Shown here: positions 1 to 9,760 of the stretch, piece by piece
How positions within the stretch are numbered: the stretch's first letter is position 1
Layout: each line of letters opens with the position of its first letter
Assembly: GCA_003427395.1 (NCBI GenBank)
Contig: BFEA01000518.1
Location: 52,100-116,099 of the forward strand
Reading direction: 5' to 3'
Source: Chara braunii
Lineage: Eukaryota > Streptophyta > Charophyceae > Charales > Characeae
DNA: 64,000 bases
Notes under the pieces: model-generated
What the model saw: the letters and a program-made list of their open reading frames with translations, nothing else
Told to the model about the DNA's origin: nothing
Databases searched by the model: none
Position numbers and translations under genes: made by a program

Positions 1-19
1 CTTTTGCTTTTTTTTTTGT

Positions 20-91
20 CTCAATCAATCAATCAATCAATCAACCAATTACAATCAATCAGTCAATCAATCAATCAATCAATCAATCAGT
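20..91. repeat. (TCAA)n microsatellite
   Basis: A tetranucleotide run of TCAA/AATC with a few interruptions opens the window. It is simple-sequence DNA; no gene is seen in it. It is followed by T- and A-rich low-complexity sequence to about 450. Confidence 0.9.
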
Positions 92-544
92 ATGTGTGAG
101 TGTCAAAAACAAAAAAAGGGGGAAAAAAGGAACGTTTTTGCCTTTTCTTTTTTAATTTTTTTTCCCTTTTAACTTTGCATCTGTCCACTAAAAAAAAACA
201 AAAAAACAAAAAAAAACATGTGCGACATGTTTATACACCCGCAATCACAAAAAATGAAAAAAAAAAGCCCTTTTTATTACTTTTCTTTTTATTATAATAC
301 TGCTTTTTTCATTTTCTAGTTTTAAAAACTAACAAAAAACGTTGAAATCCAAAGAACACAATATAGGGTTGTAGGGATTTTCAAACCCTGCAACCAGATG
401 TTTGTTAAACTTGTTTGTTTTTTTTTCGTCTTTTTTTTTTTTTAATATGTCAATTTCTCGGCCACGCCCAACTGCCTGGGCCATGGCCTGCAGTTGGGAT
501 CCCGACCGCACACCCAGTTTGACCCCGCGGTCATGACCGCAGGG

Positions 545-586
<42 letters not shown>

Positions 587-984
587 CTGCGATGGTGACC
601 TTGGATCATCACTAATTTGTGATGTTCCTTGTCTTCAGAAGAAGAAAAGAATTTCTGTGATGATTAACCATCCATTCTCTGCTACCACTGGCTGATTGGG
701 TAGACGACAACATTTATGCTGAGGGGACTGGACATTGTCTATGTGTGTCAGCACTCTCCCCCAGCAGATATCCACCATGTCCATCACCTCCTCGGGCAAA
801 TTTAATAGACAGCCCACTGATGAGACGCAACGCCCCTGTAATCAGTGCTCCCGAGGGGGTGGTGAGAGCAGAGAAAAAGAAATCGAAGAAAAAGGAAAAG
901 GGTAGCTCCACTGCTCTCCACTCTCCAAAAATTTGGAAAGTGCCATGGATAGCTATCAGACTGTCAAAAACCTCGGAAAGGGTG
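92..984. other. Low-complexity region with (GA)n tract
   Basis: Poly-A and poly-T rich sequence to about 450, then a (GA)n run at 547-583, then unrecognised sequence. Short open frames here are fragments of biased sequence with no family resemblance. Near 920-950 there is a short near-palindrome of the form CTCCACTCTCC..GGAAAGTG that is echoed in reverse near 2155-2185, tying this stretch to the inverted-repeat cluster that follows. Confidence 0.6.
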
Positions 985-1104
985 GGCCTGGCCACACCGC
1001 TCTCGAAATGTGAAAAAGACAAAATTGAGGCGGGGGCATCTAGCCATGTTGTAGCAGGAAGTTCATTCTCATTTTGCACATTTCGAGAGTGGTGTGGCCA
1101 TGCC
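985..1104. mobile_element. Foldback MITE-like element, copy 1
   Basis: The left arm (985-1015, beginning GGCCTGGCCACACC and containing CTCTCGAAATGTG) is the near-exact reverse complement of the right arm (1071-1104), with a spacer of about 55 bp. It has no coding capacity. A second copy lies at 1512-1634 and a shorter relative at 24221-24305; all share the inner motif AAATGTGCAAAATGAGAA. Short length, inverted ends and several copies fit a miniature inverted-repeat element. I could not identify a clear target duplication, so the superfamily is left open. Confidence 0.65.
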
Positions 1105-1183
1105 CTGTGTCATCCCTCAACTTTGGTTTTTGCCACACCACTTCTGGAAGCTGCTCTTTTGGGGAGTGCAGCATCACCACACC

Positions 1184-1346
1184 TGGGGCGTGGTCCCACT
1201 AGCAAAGAGGATCGGATCGAATGCCTGCATCTGGACGAGTGTATGGAGATGTGCAGATGAACTGCTTTTACGCATCTGTGTCTAAAACACATCCAGATTC
1301 ATGAGTCTCTATCCTATCCTTTTTGCTACTGGGACCTCGGCCCAGC
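1184..1346. repeat. Inverted repeat with ~57-bp arms
   Basis: The arm at 1184-1240 (reverse strand) matches the arm at 1289-1346 (forward strand): both read roughly CATCCAGAT..., then TCCT(T/C)TTTGCTA(G/C)TGGGACC. The short spacer itself contains a small hairpin. A third copy of the arm in forward orientation lies at 2320-2376, about 1 kb away. The three copies suggest a small dispersed or transposable unit; no protein is encoded. Confidence 0.6.
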
Positions 1347-1511
1347 TCCTAAGAGCACTCCCAAAACCACAGCCTGCAAAGCTGCAATTTTGGGAAAGCG
1401 CCTCGTTTCATCCGAGATTCGGGAGCGGAATTCGAAGGGACAAATTGACTTCTGTCAGACTGCTTCACACTGAACATGTCCGGATGTGGCAACTACCATT
1501 TTCAGAGTTGG

Positions 1512-1634
1512 GGCCTCGCTCCACAACTCTCGAAATGTGAAAACACAAACATGTGGCAGGTGCACATCTGGCCATCTTCTAGCGGGATGTTTGTTCTCAT
1601 TTTGCACATTTCGAAGAGTGGTGTGGCCATGGCC
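1512..1634. mobile_element. Foldback MITE-like element, copy 2
   Basis: Arms at 1512-1543 and 1600-1634 are inverted copies, ending in GGCCATGGCCACACC-like sequence on the reverse strand and containing TCGAAATGTG. The interior matches copy 1 (985-1104) in its TTCTCATTTTGCACATTTCG stretch. Divergence between the two copies is visible throughout, so neither is a recent insertion. Confidence 0.65.
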
Positions 1635-2319
1635 TTGGAGAGCAGCCCATTCTAGAGTGGAGTGTGGCGAAGGGCACTCTCAAGGGGGAATTGACGTTAG
1701 GGAGCACACCAGAAAATTTTCTAGAACTTGGGACTGGTGTGGCGAGGCCCTTACTCTCCACTGAAGGACTCTCCAACTACAGAGAACACAAAAAGACAGC
1801 TGGAATTCCATTCGTCCGCCCCTGCTCTGGGGAGGCTCTTCAAATTTGGGCACTCATCCCATACCAGGTCCTACAACAAGGACTCGCCAAGTAAGGACCT
1901 TTGCAGGAGCCTGTCAGTGAGGGGAAAATTTCAACCCCAGAGAGGGTGGTTTTAGAGTTTACGCGTGCTAGGCTGTCGCAATGGCAGAATCACAAAATGA
2001 GAAGCGTCCTCCTTCTAGAGGACTCTAACTGGCCGCTGATTTTGCGATTTTACGGGCCTAGTGTGAGTACGCCCCTAGAAAGTGAACTCTCACAGCAGTA
2101 CAGTATAAGGGAATCTGGAGGCTCGGTTTGGACAGTAATTGGATTCACGCAGAACTCCCCAAATTTGGAGAGTGGAGACTACTTACTTCACCCGAATATT
2201 TGGAGCAACTTTTCAATCCACATGCAGTGATAATGACTGGGTGTTCTATTGGAGTCTGAACATCCCTGAGCCAGGGATGCAGCAAAGCAGATGGACATCA
2301 ATTTTCTGCATCGCTCCAT
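1635..2319. other. Unassigned DNA between inverted repeats
   Basis: No gene recognised. Overlapping short open frames occur in all forward frames, as expected when stop codons are rare by chance. Fragments of the local inverted-repeat motifs recur (for example CTCCCCAAATTTGGAGAGTGGAG near 2157), so this stretch is probably made of decayed small elements. Confidence 0.4.
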
Positions 2320-2376
2320 GAATACGTCCAGATTCTCAGGTGTTTGATCAAATCCTCTTTGCTAGTGGGACCTGGG
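2320..2376 (+). repeat. Third copy of the 57-bp arm
   Basis: This segment reads CGTCCAGATTCTCAGG and then TCCTCTTTGCTAGTGGGACC, matching 1289-1346 directly and 1184-1240 in reverse. It may be one end of an element whose other end is one of those copies. Confidence 0.6.
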
Positions 2377-2416
2377 CCCTGGAATGACCATCTGGTCCTA
2401 TTGCTGGCCAACCTAT

Positions 2417-2520
2417 CCTTCTCTTCCTCTTTTCCATCTGCTTCTCCCTCTATCTTCTTCTTCTTCTTCTTTTTATTTTCCCTCTTTCCACTCTTTCTCC
2501 TCTTTCTCGTAGGGATCAAC
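2417..2520. repeat. Polypyrimidine tract
   Basis: Almost pure C/T sequence with TTC/CTT repeats. It creates spurious open frames on both strands (poly-Glu/Lys on the reverse, poly-Ser/Phe on the forward). No function is implied. Confidence 0.8.
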
Positions 2521-2689
2521 CTGCTATCTTCTTCTTCGTTTTTATTTTTCTTGCTAAACCACCACTGGCAGTAATTCGGAGGCAGCCGCAGCATGCAAGC
2601 GGAAACTTTGCAAACATGATAGCTGGGAAACGGACTGGCCGTTTACAAAGGGGGACCGCCTTGGGATATCATCTTCAAACTGACAGCCC

Positions 2690-2800
2690 CCAGGTAAATG
2701 CAAAGTTATCTACTCATCTGAGGTGAGTGGGACTCGAACTGAGGTCTGTATTTCCACAGTTCATGGATGTACCAATTGAGGTTTTGACACTACGCCTAGG
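2690..2800 (-). mobile_element. tRNA-like SINE head (weak)
   Basis: On the reverse strand an A-box-like ACCTCAATTGGTA (2770-2782) is followed about 35 bp later by a B-box-like TCAGTTCGAGTCCCA (2728-2742). This is the internal RNA polymerase III promoter layout of tRNA-derived SINEs. The 5' part does not fold into a complete tRNA, so a functional tRNA gene is unlikely. Confidence 0.45.
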
Positions 2801-3153
2801 CTGGGCCGCCGCCTGGCCAGGGGTGCCCACCCAGGCAGAGCCCAGCGGGGGGAGCTGGGGGTTTCCGCCCGGCCGACGTGAAAACCCAGCAGGATTTTTT
2901 TTTGATACAACTGCGCCTGTGACCGCTGCACAGTTCAGAATTCGCAGAAATAACAGTCCACTGCAAGCTTGGGCGAAGACCAGTTAGAAACTGCAAGAAA
3001 AGCAGTAAATCATGTGTTCGATAGCCTACCGGTTCAATAATTGGCAAAAACGGGAGGTGGCGGTAGTGGTACCACTCTTTTTCCCATGACCTGGCCTGGG
3101 AGAAGTTACCGGTAGCAGGCCCTCCCGTTTTTGGCTCGTTTCCCCAGGGGTGT

Positions 3154-3324
3154 GGCCTAGGCATCTCGGCCGTGGCCCAGCCACGGGCATGGCCTAGACA
3201 TCTCCGCTGTGGCCCAGCCATGGGCGTGGCCAAGACATCTCGGCCATGGCCCAGCCATGGGCGTGGCCAAGACATCTTGGTCATGGCCCGGCCACGGGTG
3301 TGGCCGAGACAGCTCGGCCGTGGC
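3154..3324. repeat. 37-bp minisatellite, about 4.6 copies
   Basis: Units start at 3154, 3191, 3228, 3265 and 3302 and each begins GGCC(T/A/G)AG followed by ACATCTC and later GTGGCCCAGCCA. The unit length is exactly 37 bp in the four complete copies. Because 37 is not a multiple of three, each reading frame shifts at every unit, so the open frames crossing it are not evidence of a protein. Confidence 0.9.
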
Positions 3325-3337
3325 ATAAGCAGGCGCG

Positions 3338-3392
3338 AACAAACAACACCAACATCAACACCACCACCAACAACAACAACAACAACAACAAC
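3338..3392. repeat. (AAC)n/(ACC)n microsatellite
   Basis: Trinucleotide run dominated by AAC with ACC interruptions, directly after the 37-bp minisatellite and within the inverted-repeat element. Confidence 0.9.
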
Positions 3393-3843
3393 ATGATTTT
3401 GCCACTAGTCTTCCGAACTTCCAACGGCTAGAAGTGCACAAAGCTGTTCTTTCTGTTTTGCAGTTTTTAACTGCCCTCGGCCAGAACCGCAGTGCGCTGT
3501 TATTCCTGCAAATTCGGGACTGTGCAGCAGTCACCGGTGCCGTTATCTCTTCTTTTTCTTTTTTTTCCCAAAGGTGGGTTCCTGTTGCGCTTCCCCACAG
3601 GACCCCAAATTCACAATAAAAACGTTAAACCACCAGTACCTTTCCCTGCTTGAAAAACAAATGCCCAGCGCAACTTCCTGATCGGAGTGAGAGTGGGCCT
3701 GGAAGTGCGAAAAGGGGTGTGCCAAGGATTTTTGGAAAGTGGGGGGGCGTGGAGTCCCAGGTTGGAACTCAGATCTCCTGTGCCAAGCTTCAGGGATATG
3801 AACGTAAGTGGGTAGACGAAGGACAGGGTTTCTGTTTTAGGCC

Positions 3844-4419
3844 TCAGGGGATGCGGCCGTCATCTTCGCAGGTCCCGTCGTCTGGGGCAGGTTCGTATTC
3901 TGTGTACCATGCGACGCTATGGCTGTCTTGCTGGTGCAACACCCATCGTCGGCGGATTTCGCAGATCTCGGAATCAGATGCGGCCGGTCTCAGCCGGAGG
4001 CTGTGCTCCCGTTGTTCGACTTCCGACCGGGTCCGCCAGATGAATCCCAAGGCTCCATAGGCATGGTCTTGCAAGCACTCGGAACACGGTGGTTGGGGCC
4101 AGTAGGGAACAAGTGCTCGCCAAGGGACAATGGTCAGGCAGTGGAAGGGCAATAGACTGTGATAGAAAGGGAATTCAGTTTCCGGGATAGCAATGATCTG
4201 ACACGTGTATGGGCTGAGATAGTCAGGGAGGTGGGCAATACGTTCTAAGGCCTGACCAATATCCCACTCACAGATACGCTCGGTTCCTGTTGGGTATGGA
4301 AACTCCGGCGGCTCCGGCCTCGAGCGTGCAGAAAGACACGCATGTTCCCAATATTCCCGGAACTTGCGATCCCTTAGGCACTCACGGTCAGTGATCCGGA
4401 AGGGAATTTCGACATCCAT
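3844..4419 (-). CDS. LTR-embedded ORF, unknown protein (191 aa)
   Basis: An open frame of 191 codons lies wholly inside the 3' LTR and runs in the same direction as the retrotransposon, ending 182 bp before the LTR end. The ATG was chosen because an in-frame stop lies a short way upstream and the start region (MDVEIPFRITDREC) is conserved in the other LTR copies. Recognisable blocks are FREYWE near residue 21, a central LLPFHCLT.VPW block, a CSEC (C-x2-C) pair, and RTRSEVEQREHSLRLRP. The same protein is recognisable, with lesions, at 14300-14894 and 27175-27737, and an indel in the LTR1/LTR2 comparison removes whole codons. I do not recognise the family. No signal peptide or membrane segment is seen. 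Whether it is translated is unknown; it could be an old gene captured into the LTR. Confidence 0.55.
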   Translation of the reverse strand: MDVEIPFRITDRECLRDRKFREYWEHACLSARSRPEPPEFPYPTGTERICEWDIGQALERIAHLPDYLSPYTCQIIAIPETEFPFYHSLLPFHCLTIVPWRALVPYWPQPPCSECLQDHAYGALGFIWRTRSEVEQREHSLRLRPAASDSEICEIRRRWVLHQQDSHSVAWYTEYEPAPDDGTCEDDGRIP

Positions 4420-4960
4420 ACTGCGGGGTGGGGTAGGAATCCATATAGTCGAAGTGCTCAGCTGTCAACCGGACCGAGGGCAGATCCTGTAGACACGCGT
4501 GCGCGCGATGGCCTCCGGCAGCCAAGCGTACACGTGCGTGCACATGATCTTCCTTCGGCCTGTATGGGAACATTCACAGCTTTTGGCACACGTGCATCGG
4601 CCCGTCGGATCGCCCAGAGATGTTGCTGGTAGGGCTCAGTGTGAAACAGGCATCTAATCAACCGGCATGTTCATCAGTTTTACAAAAAGGAACAAGAAAA
4701 CAACAAATACTCATGCATCAAAAAAGAAATATCCAGTGGGCCGGAAAACATACACAGATCAACTGCAGGCAATTAATCCATCAAGTTGGCAACCAAGTAG
4801 AAGAAGGAAGGGGTGGGGAGAGGACAAACTTAATCATCCATCAATTTACAAAAAGGGAAGGACCCGAGACAGCCATAAACAACAGACGGCTTGCGCCAGG
4901 CACCAAAATTACTCAGAAGAGTTGAAGAAAAGCACCATTCCAACACATCCCGTCCTCGTT

Positions 4961-5066
<106 letters not shown>

Positions 5067-6370
5067 CCATCCCGATGCGGGCAGTCTGTCGCCTCGCGGC
5101 TACTACTTACACAGAGTTGTCACCCGCTTAGTTTGAACATGCAAGCCAGGTTCGCCCGTGTGCCACAGTCCTTCTCGGCCACATGTCAACCCCACGTACC
5201 CAGCACCAGCCCGTCGCATTGCCCAACTCTTTCTCTCTACTCACCGTTCTGCTCCTGCCCATTAGCCGATCCGCTCGACCGCGCTAACTCCAAAGTTGAT
5301 TAGAGAGCGAGTTAATTGCGCTTGCAAAATTTATAGCATGAGCATCTGCGCGAGATAACAGGGATTGTGCCTGAGTGAGAGAGAAGGAGAAAGGAAGTGC
5401 CTACGACTGCATGGTCGGGCCGCGGCGTGGGGGACGTAGCCACTCTCCACGAATCGATCTAGTCATGCATCGTTCAGGCCAATAAGATCGAGGAGAATAT
5501 GTGCGCAGGGGCGCAACGAAGGTATCAAGACACTGAAGATTACAGTTGCATTTGGGCTCTGCTAAGAAGAGAAGTACAGTTACACTTGAGATTAAGGCGT
5601 GGAGGAGCCAGAGCACAGACCCTGGCGTGGCAGAGCGCGCGCAATCAAAAGACATCGTGCAGTTGCAGGCAAAATTTGTGATGCACCCAAATTCCTAGCC
5701 TAATTTAAATCCTAATTACAAAAATAAACTTTGAGAACCCGCATGGGCTCGACTTCAGTTGAAATTAAAAAAAAAGTTTTGAAAAGACTCCTTCCGCGCG
5801 ATGATCGCGCCCAAATTCCCCAAATCTCACAGCAGAACAAGAAAGAAGCTATGACAACCGTTATTTTTCCCGCTCGTTAAGGCACGATCAACTACTAACC
5901 GTCGTGGGACCACCCGTTTTCTGAAAAAAACGAGGGGATTCATGCAATTGGGCGGGCCCCTCCCAATCAACCCTCGAAGCATCGTCGCGCAGAAAGTTGA
6001 GCACTTACAGAAAATAGTTCGTCACATATGTGACGCCCAGGGGGTTACAATCTTGAGCAGGTTCCTGCTTGCTCTCTCAGTATCCAACGATCCCTTAGAA
6101 GAGGGGGAACACCAATGAACGACGTGGAAATTACACATGCCAATTACCGTGTGATAGGAGTGTGGAAGTCATCCAGATGACATGTGTGAGCTTTGTCTCG
6201 GATCCTACAGGTTACCGGGGAAAGGCATTTTATGACAGGAGGAGGAGGAGGGTGAGCTTGGGAGAGAGGTGGCAAAAAGTGTCGAAGTTCTCGATCCCCA
6301 GTGGGGAGCCGAGTGTAGTGGATGGTGCGATGAATGCGGGGAAAGAGCTGGTCCTGATGGGGAAGCGAGG

Positions 6371-6960
6371 CTAGGTAATCGGGATAGAGGGTGCAGAGAG
6401 TGCGGGGGATTGCGGCGTGAAAGTCTTCATAATCCTGGCATGCAGGGAGACGGTGGTGATGAGGCGGGTGGAATAGAGTTGATTGAATAGGAAAGACGGG
6501 AAGGGGTGCCAGCTGAGGGGAAAAAGGGGGCGGTTCGCGAGTTGATGGAGGGTGAGGTAGTTAAGGGGACGACGGGATAATGACCGGGGACGAATTCCGA
6601 GCGCCCACATCTCCACGTATGCGAACAGCGGGCCGTGGTGGAGGGGATTGAGGCGGCGAAGGAGTTCGTCTTCTGCGTCTGGTGCTAGATCCCTCCGCAG
6701 CGGTGATACCATTTCTCTCAGGATCCTCCTGCGGCGGCTCCGGATTGCGCTCGTGATTGCCTTGCAACAGCCACGTTGCCGATCTGCCCGATTGATCCAC
6801 AAGCCACTTTCACTCCGCCCTCTCTCAGCTTTTCTGCGCGGCTGCCTCGTCCTCCTCCCTTCTGTGTTCACTGGATCTATTCGGCTCCTCCGATCCACTT
6901 TCCTCCGACTCGTTGTAGTCAAGGTCGTCCGATTCCATCCCAATGCTCTCTGCCTTTTCT

Positions 6961-6992
<32 letters not shown>

Positions 6993-7002
6993 TTCTTCTT
7001 CT

Positions 7003-7033
<31 letters not shown>

Positions 7034-8207
7034 CTTCTTCTTCTTTGCCCGCCGTCTTCCTCACCTGCTCCCCTCCGAACAATCAGATCCCAGAGGTTGA
7101 GATTTGTTATGGCGTTGATGACCAGGTAGTGTCCCGAGGGATAGTAGCGGTTGTCTTCCTCGATCTGTGAGCACGGCGACCACAACAGATGAGGCGCTAG
7201 AGTACGTGTAAGGGCAACCAGCGTAGGATGTTTGTCGCAGCGAGAGAGGATGTCCAGAGGTAGATTGTCGAGGAGCTGTGTCAGAAACACCAATATTTCG
7301 CCTGTAATCTGCTCCAGGTGATTTTTCCCTACTTTTCCGAATAGAACCCCAATGGTTCTCCTTCCGTGTCCGTCCTCCACGCCTGGATCACCAGCAGCTC
7401 CAACTCGTCGTCGAGGATTTCGTCGAATTCGGTCTTATCCGCTGGTTCCGCCTGATGGAACACCACCCTGAGAAGACAAAAGCTAAGCGCCACATAGGCG
7501 TTGAACTTCCACTATTCCTCCACTTGGCGGCTTTGAGGATCGGCATGTTCAGCTGCTCGACCAGGAAAGAGAGAGGAGCGCCGGTGGGAGACTGCCAAAG
7601 TCGGAGGGGAGTCCGAAAGTCGAGAGACAGTGCTGGTTCATTGAGGCGGCGCGAAAGGGAGGAACTCCAAGATGAAGACTTCCGGCGTGGCAGGGGAGAG
7701 TCGGAGTTGGCTGACGTCGACGTCGTTGGTGGAGACAACCCGATCTCCAGACTGCGTCAGGAGTTGTATCCAAGCGGCCGTAAGATCATGTGCCCAGAGC
7801 CGCAACTGTTGGAGGATACCCGTGTGGGTTCCTTCGTGCAACATCGTGAGATCGCCGCTAAAGGAAACGATCACCGACACGTGGCTGACACAAGGTGTGG
7901 ATAACCGCAGAAAAGTCGACGCCTCGGCTAACACCCATGCTCTCTCACTGATACGGATAAATCGAAATTCCACCACCACGTGCATAGCCGTCGTGCTGAA
8001 GAAGGCCACAAATCGGAGAAGATCGGGGCTCAACCTTGGGTGCTGCACTTGCCGAATGGACGAGATTATCGAGATATGCACCCCAGGTCTCATTAAACGC
8101 TCGCTGATCACCTGCTCCGTAGAAAAGCTCATGGCGAAAGGGGAGAGGAAGGAGGCGAAGATTGAGGAGAGAGCGAAGCATACTGCTCGAGATCGTCGCT
8201 TTCCCAC
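6371..8207 (-). pseudogene. Extra 3' ORF of the G1 element, unknown protein, frameshifted
   Basis: Downstream of integrase on the element strand there is about 1.8 kb of further protein-like sequence before the 3' LTR. It begins with an intact 189-codon frame (8207-7638) and continues after frame changes with segments such as FNAYVALSFCLLRV (about 7500), LDDELELLVIQAW (about 7420) and LVALTRTLAPHLLW (about 7200), then a Glu/Lys-rich stretch from the CTT repeat and an acidic tail ending near 6825. It has no RT/IN motifs and no membrane anchor that would suggest an envelope. Many gypsy lineages carry an additional ORF after pol, but I cannot assign this one. Its present state is broken. Confidence 0.5.
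6959..7055. repeat. (CTT)n and poly-T tract
   Basis: CTT triplets pass into about 30 T residues and back to CTT. On the minus strand it reads as Lys/Glu codons inside the extra 3' ORF, so it is either a natural charged linker that has expanded or a later microsatellite. Confidence 0.9.
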
Positions 8208-8269
8208 TTAGAAGTTGGAGGCGAGGTAGAAGGCGAGAGAGACGAAGAGGTAGGTAAAGGACAGAGATA

Positions 8270-9275
8270 GGATACGTGGCGGATGATCGGCCTTGTCGAT
8301 CTACGTGGAATAGCCTAAAGAATCGTGGTGCTAACTTACTCTTGCGAGCACATCTCCTCTCCTGCACTACGTCCCCTAATTTATATTGGGGCCGGGGCCA
8401 AGCATTCCTGTTTCGGGCCTCATAGCTCCAGATCTGTCGTCCGTGGGCCATTTCGGTCGCGCGCTGTCTTTTCCTGGCCAACCGAGGAGGAGTCTTTTCC
8501 ATCAGCTCCAAATGGCGCTTGGCCTTTTCCTTGATCGTCACCCTCATAGAACGCCATCCCAACGTGGTTTCGTCGTTCAGGCTAGGCTGTTGGTCCGTAA
8601 TTGAAAAGGGGACAGGCCGGTAGACTCATGAACGACTAGGATATGATCCACTATGTCAGGCCAAGGCCTCATGTCTCTAGCTGCGATGTTCCGCTGAAGG
8701 GCGGTTTTGATTACCCGATCGACATTTTCCATGAGGTCATTCGATTGGGACATATGAGGGGTGGTGTTCCGAATGGAGACACCATGTGTGACCAGACTCC
8801 TCAAGACTTCTCCTTGGAATTCTGCTCCATTGTCCGTTAGGATTTCCTCGGTGTCCTGATGCATTCCGAGGGAACTGTTGACATACCGCACAATTTCCGC
8901 TGTCTGTCGCGCTTTACATGGATACAGCTCGATCCATTTGGAGAAATGATCTAAAAAAATATGAAGAACTGAATATTCACAGCTATTCAAACCAAGGGGA
9001 ACCACAATGTCTGTCGTGTCTATACTGACTCTTTGGAACGGTCGTTCGACTATCGTAAGCACGATGGAACGGAGAGGCTGAATCGGCGCCGCTTTATCCG
9101 CCGCACAGACTGGACAATTTTTGACGATGAATTTAACATCATTCCTAATATTGTACCAGTACCATTCATTTTTATCAATGATCCACTTCGTGATCCTGAT
9201 AGCAAAATGAGCGGCGGTTTCCTCATGGGCCGACTTAATCCAGTCATACCTCATGAATGGATGAGGTACTGACAT
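8270..9275 (-). pseudogene. Integrase (zinc-binding, catalytic core and C-terminal domain)
   Basis: The 9275-8577 frame encodes an N-terminal HHCC region ending in NCPVCAADK, then the catalytic core: first Asp in VSIDTTD, second Asp in ILTDNGAEF, and the Glu position in NDLMENVDRVIK. The C-terminal domain follows in a second frame (about 8562-8280) with KLGDVVQE and SKLAPRFFRLFHV, a GPY/F-like fold signature. A frame change separates core and C-terminus near 8570. There is no chromodomain. The enzyme would insert the element cDNA into the host genome, but the broken frame makes this copy inactive. Confidence 0.88.
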
Positions 9276-9380
9276 CTCGATCCCACTTCCGTCTATCTTC
9301 CATTTTTCTAATTGTCCCTTGCTCCATCTATAATCCCGCGCCCTCTCGTTGGCTTGCCTCCGATCCTCCTTAGTGAATTC

Positions 9381-9663
9381 TCAGAGGGAGTTTCTGACGA
9401 CCGTAGCTATTAGGGCGACGTTTGTCCATACTTCGGCTCGCCGAAATCTGCGAGTCTTTTCCGGTCCTTCGGACGTGGCTTCGAGGAATCGAGCCTCCAT
9501 TGAGATCTTGTGGGTACGACACAAGGGACACAACCCAGTTTTGCCTATATTCCTACGTTGGACGCATGACCCATGGGCCCTAGAGACGCATCGTTCACAA
9601 TCTGCCAATTCGACGTATCCTTCCCCACTAGGGCGCATAGGGGCCGAGTAAACTCGCTATATT
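9381..9663 (-). other. Cys/His finger between RNase H and integrase
   Basis: On the element strand residues read C-x2-C-x4-H-x2-C-x11-C-x2-C-x2-H (CERC..H..C..CPLCRTH), about 40 codons upstream of a stretch leading into the integrase. The spacing C-x4-H-x2-C-x11-C-x2-C matches the second half of a PHD-type zinc finger; one stop codon (9657-9659) interrupts the frame just upstream, where KFC might supply another ligand. A normal gypsy integrase has only the HHCC site, which is present separately, so this is an additional domain. It might bind histone tails and guide integration; that is inference. Confidence 0.5.
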
Positions 9664-9760
9664 GCTTCATAGAAATAACAAAATTTGTCGGGTAGGGAGA
9701 GAAAAGAGGAAGAGGAGATGGGAGAGAGAGGGTCCCTAGAATTACCTTCTCCGCCCGTCG

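Larger units (their letters stand above)
2904..3548. mobile_element. 645-bp element with ~100-bp inverted ends
   Basis: The segment 2904-3004 reads GATACAAC..GTGACCGCTGCACAG.. and the reverse complement of 3446-3548 reads GATAACGG..GTGACTGCTGCACAG.., continuing to match through AATAACAG..CACTGC and CAGTTA.AAACTGCA. A second, inner inverted pair (CAAAAACGGGAGG near 3047 and CCTCCCGTTTTTG near 3121) nests inside it. The centre carries the 37-bp minisatellite. The element has no ORF that could be a transposase, so it looks like a non-autonomous DNA element or snapback repeat. Confidence 0.6.

Noticed and set aside
20-91. CRISPR or telomere-like array
   Set aside because: Simple TCAA repeat without spacers and not a known telomere unit.
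745-1260. 171-codon plus-strand frame as a host gene
   Set aside because: It runs through a foldback element, has biased composition and matches no family; an overlapping 121-codon frame exists on the other strand.
3172-3396. Open frames across the 37-bp minisatellite, apparently encoding a repetitive Trp/Pro protein
   Set aside because: The unit is 37 bp, so no frame is maintained from unit to unit; open frames exist on both strands equally.
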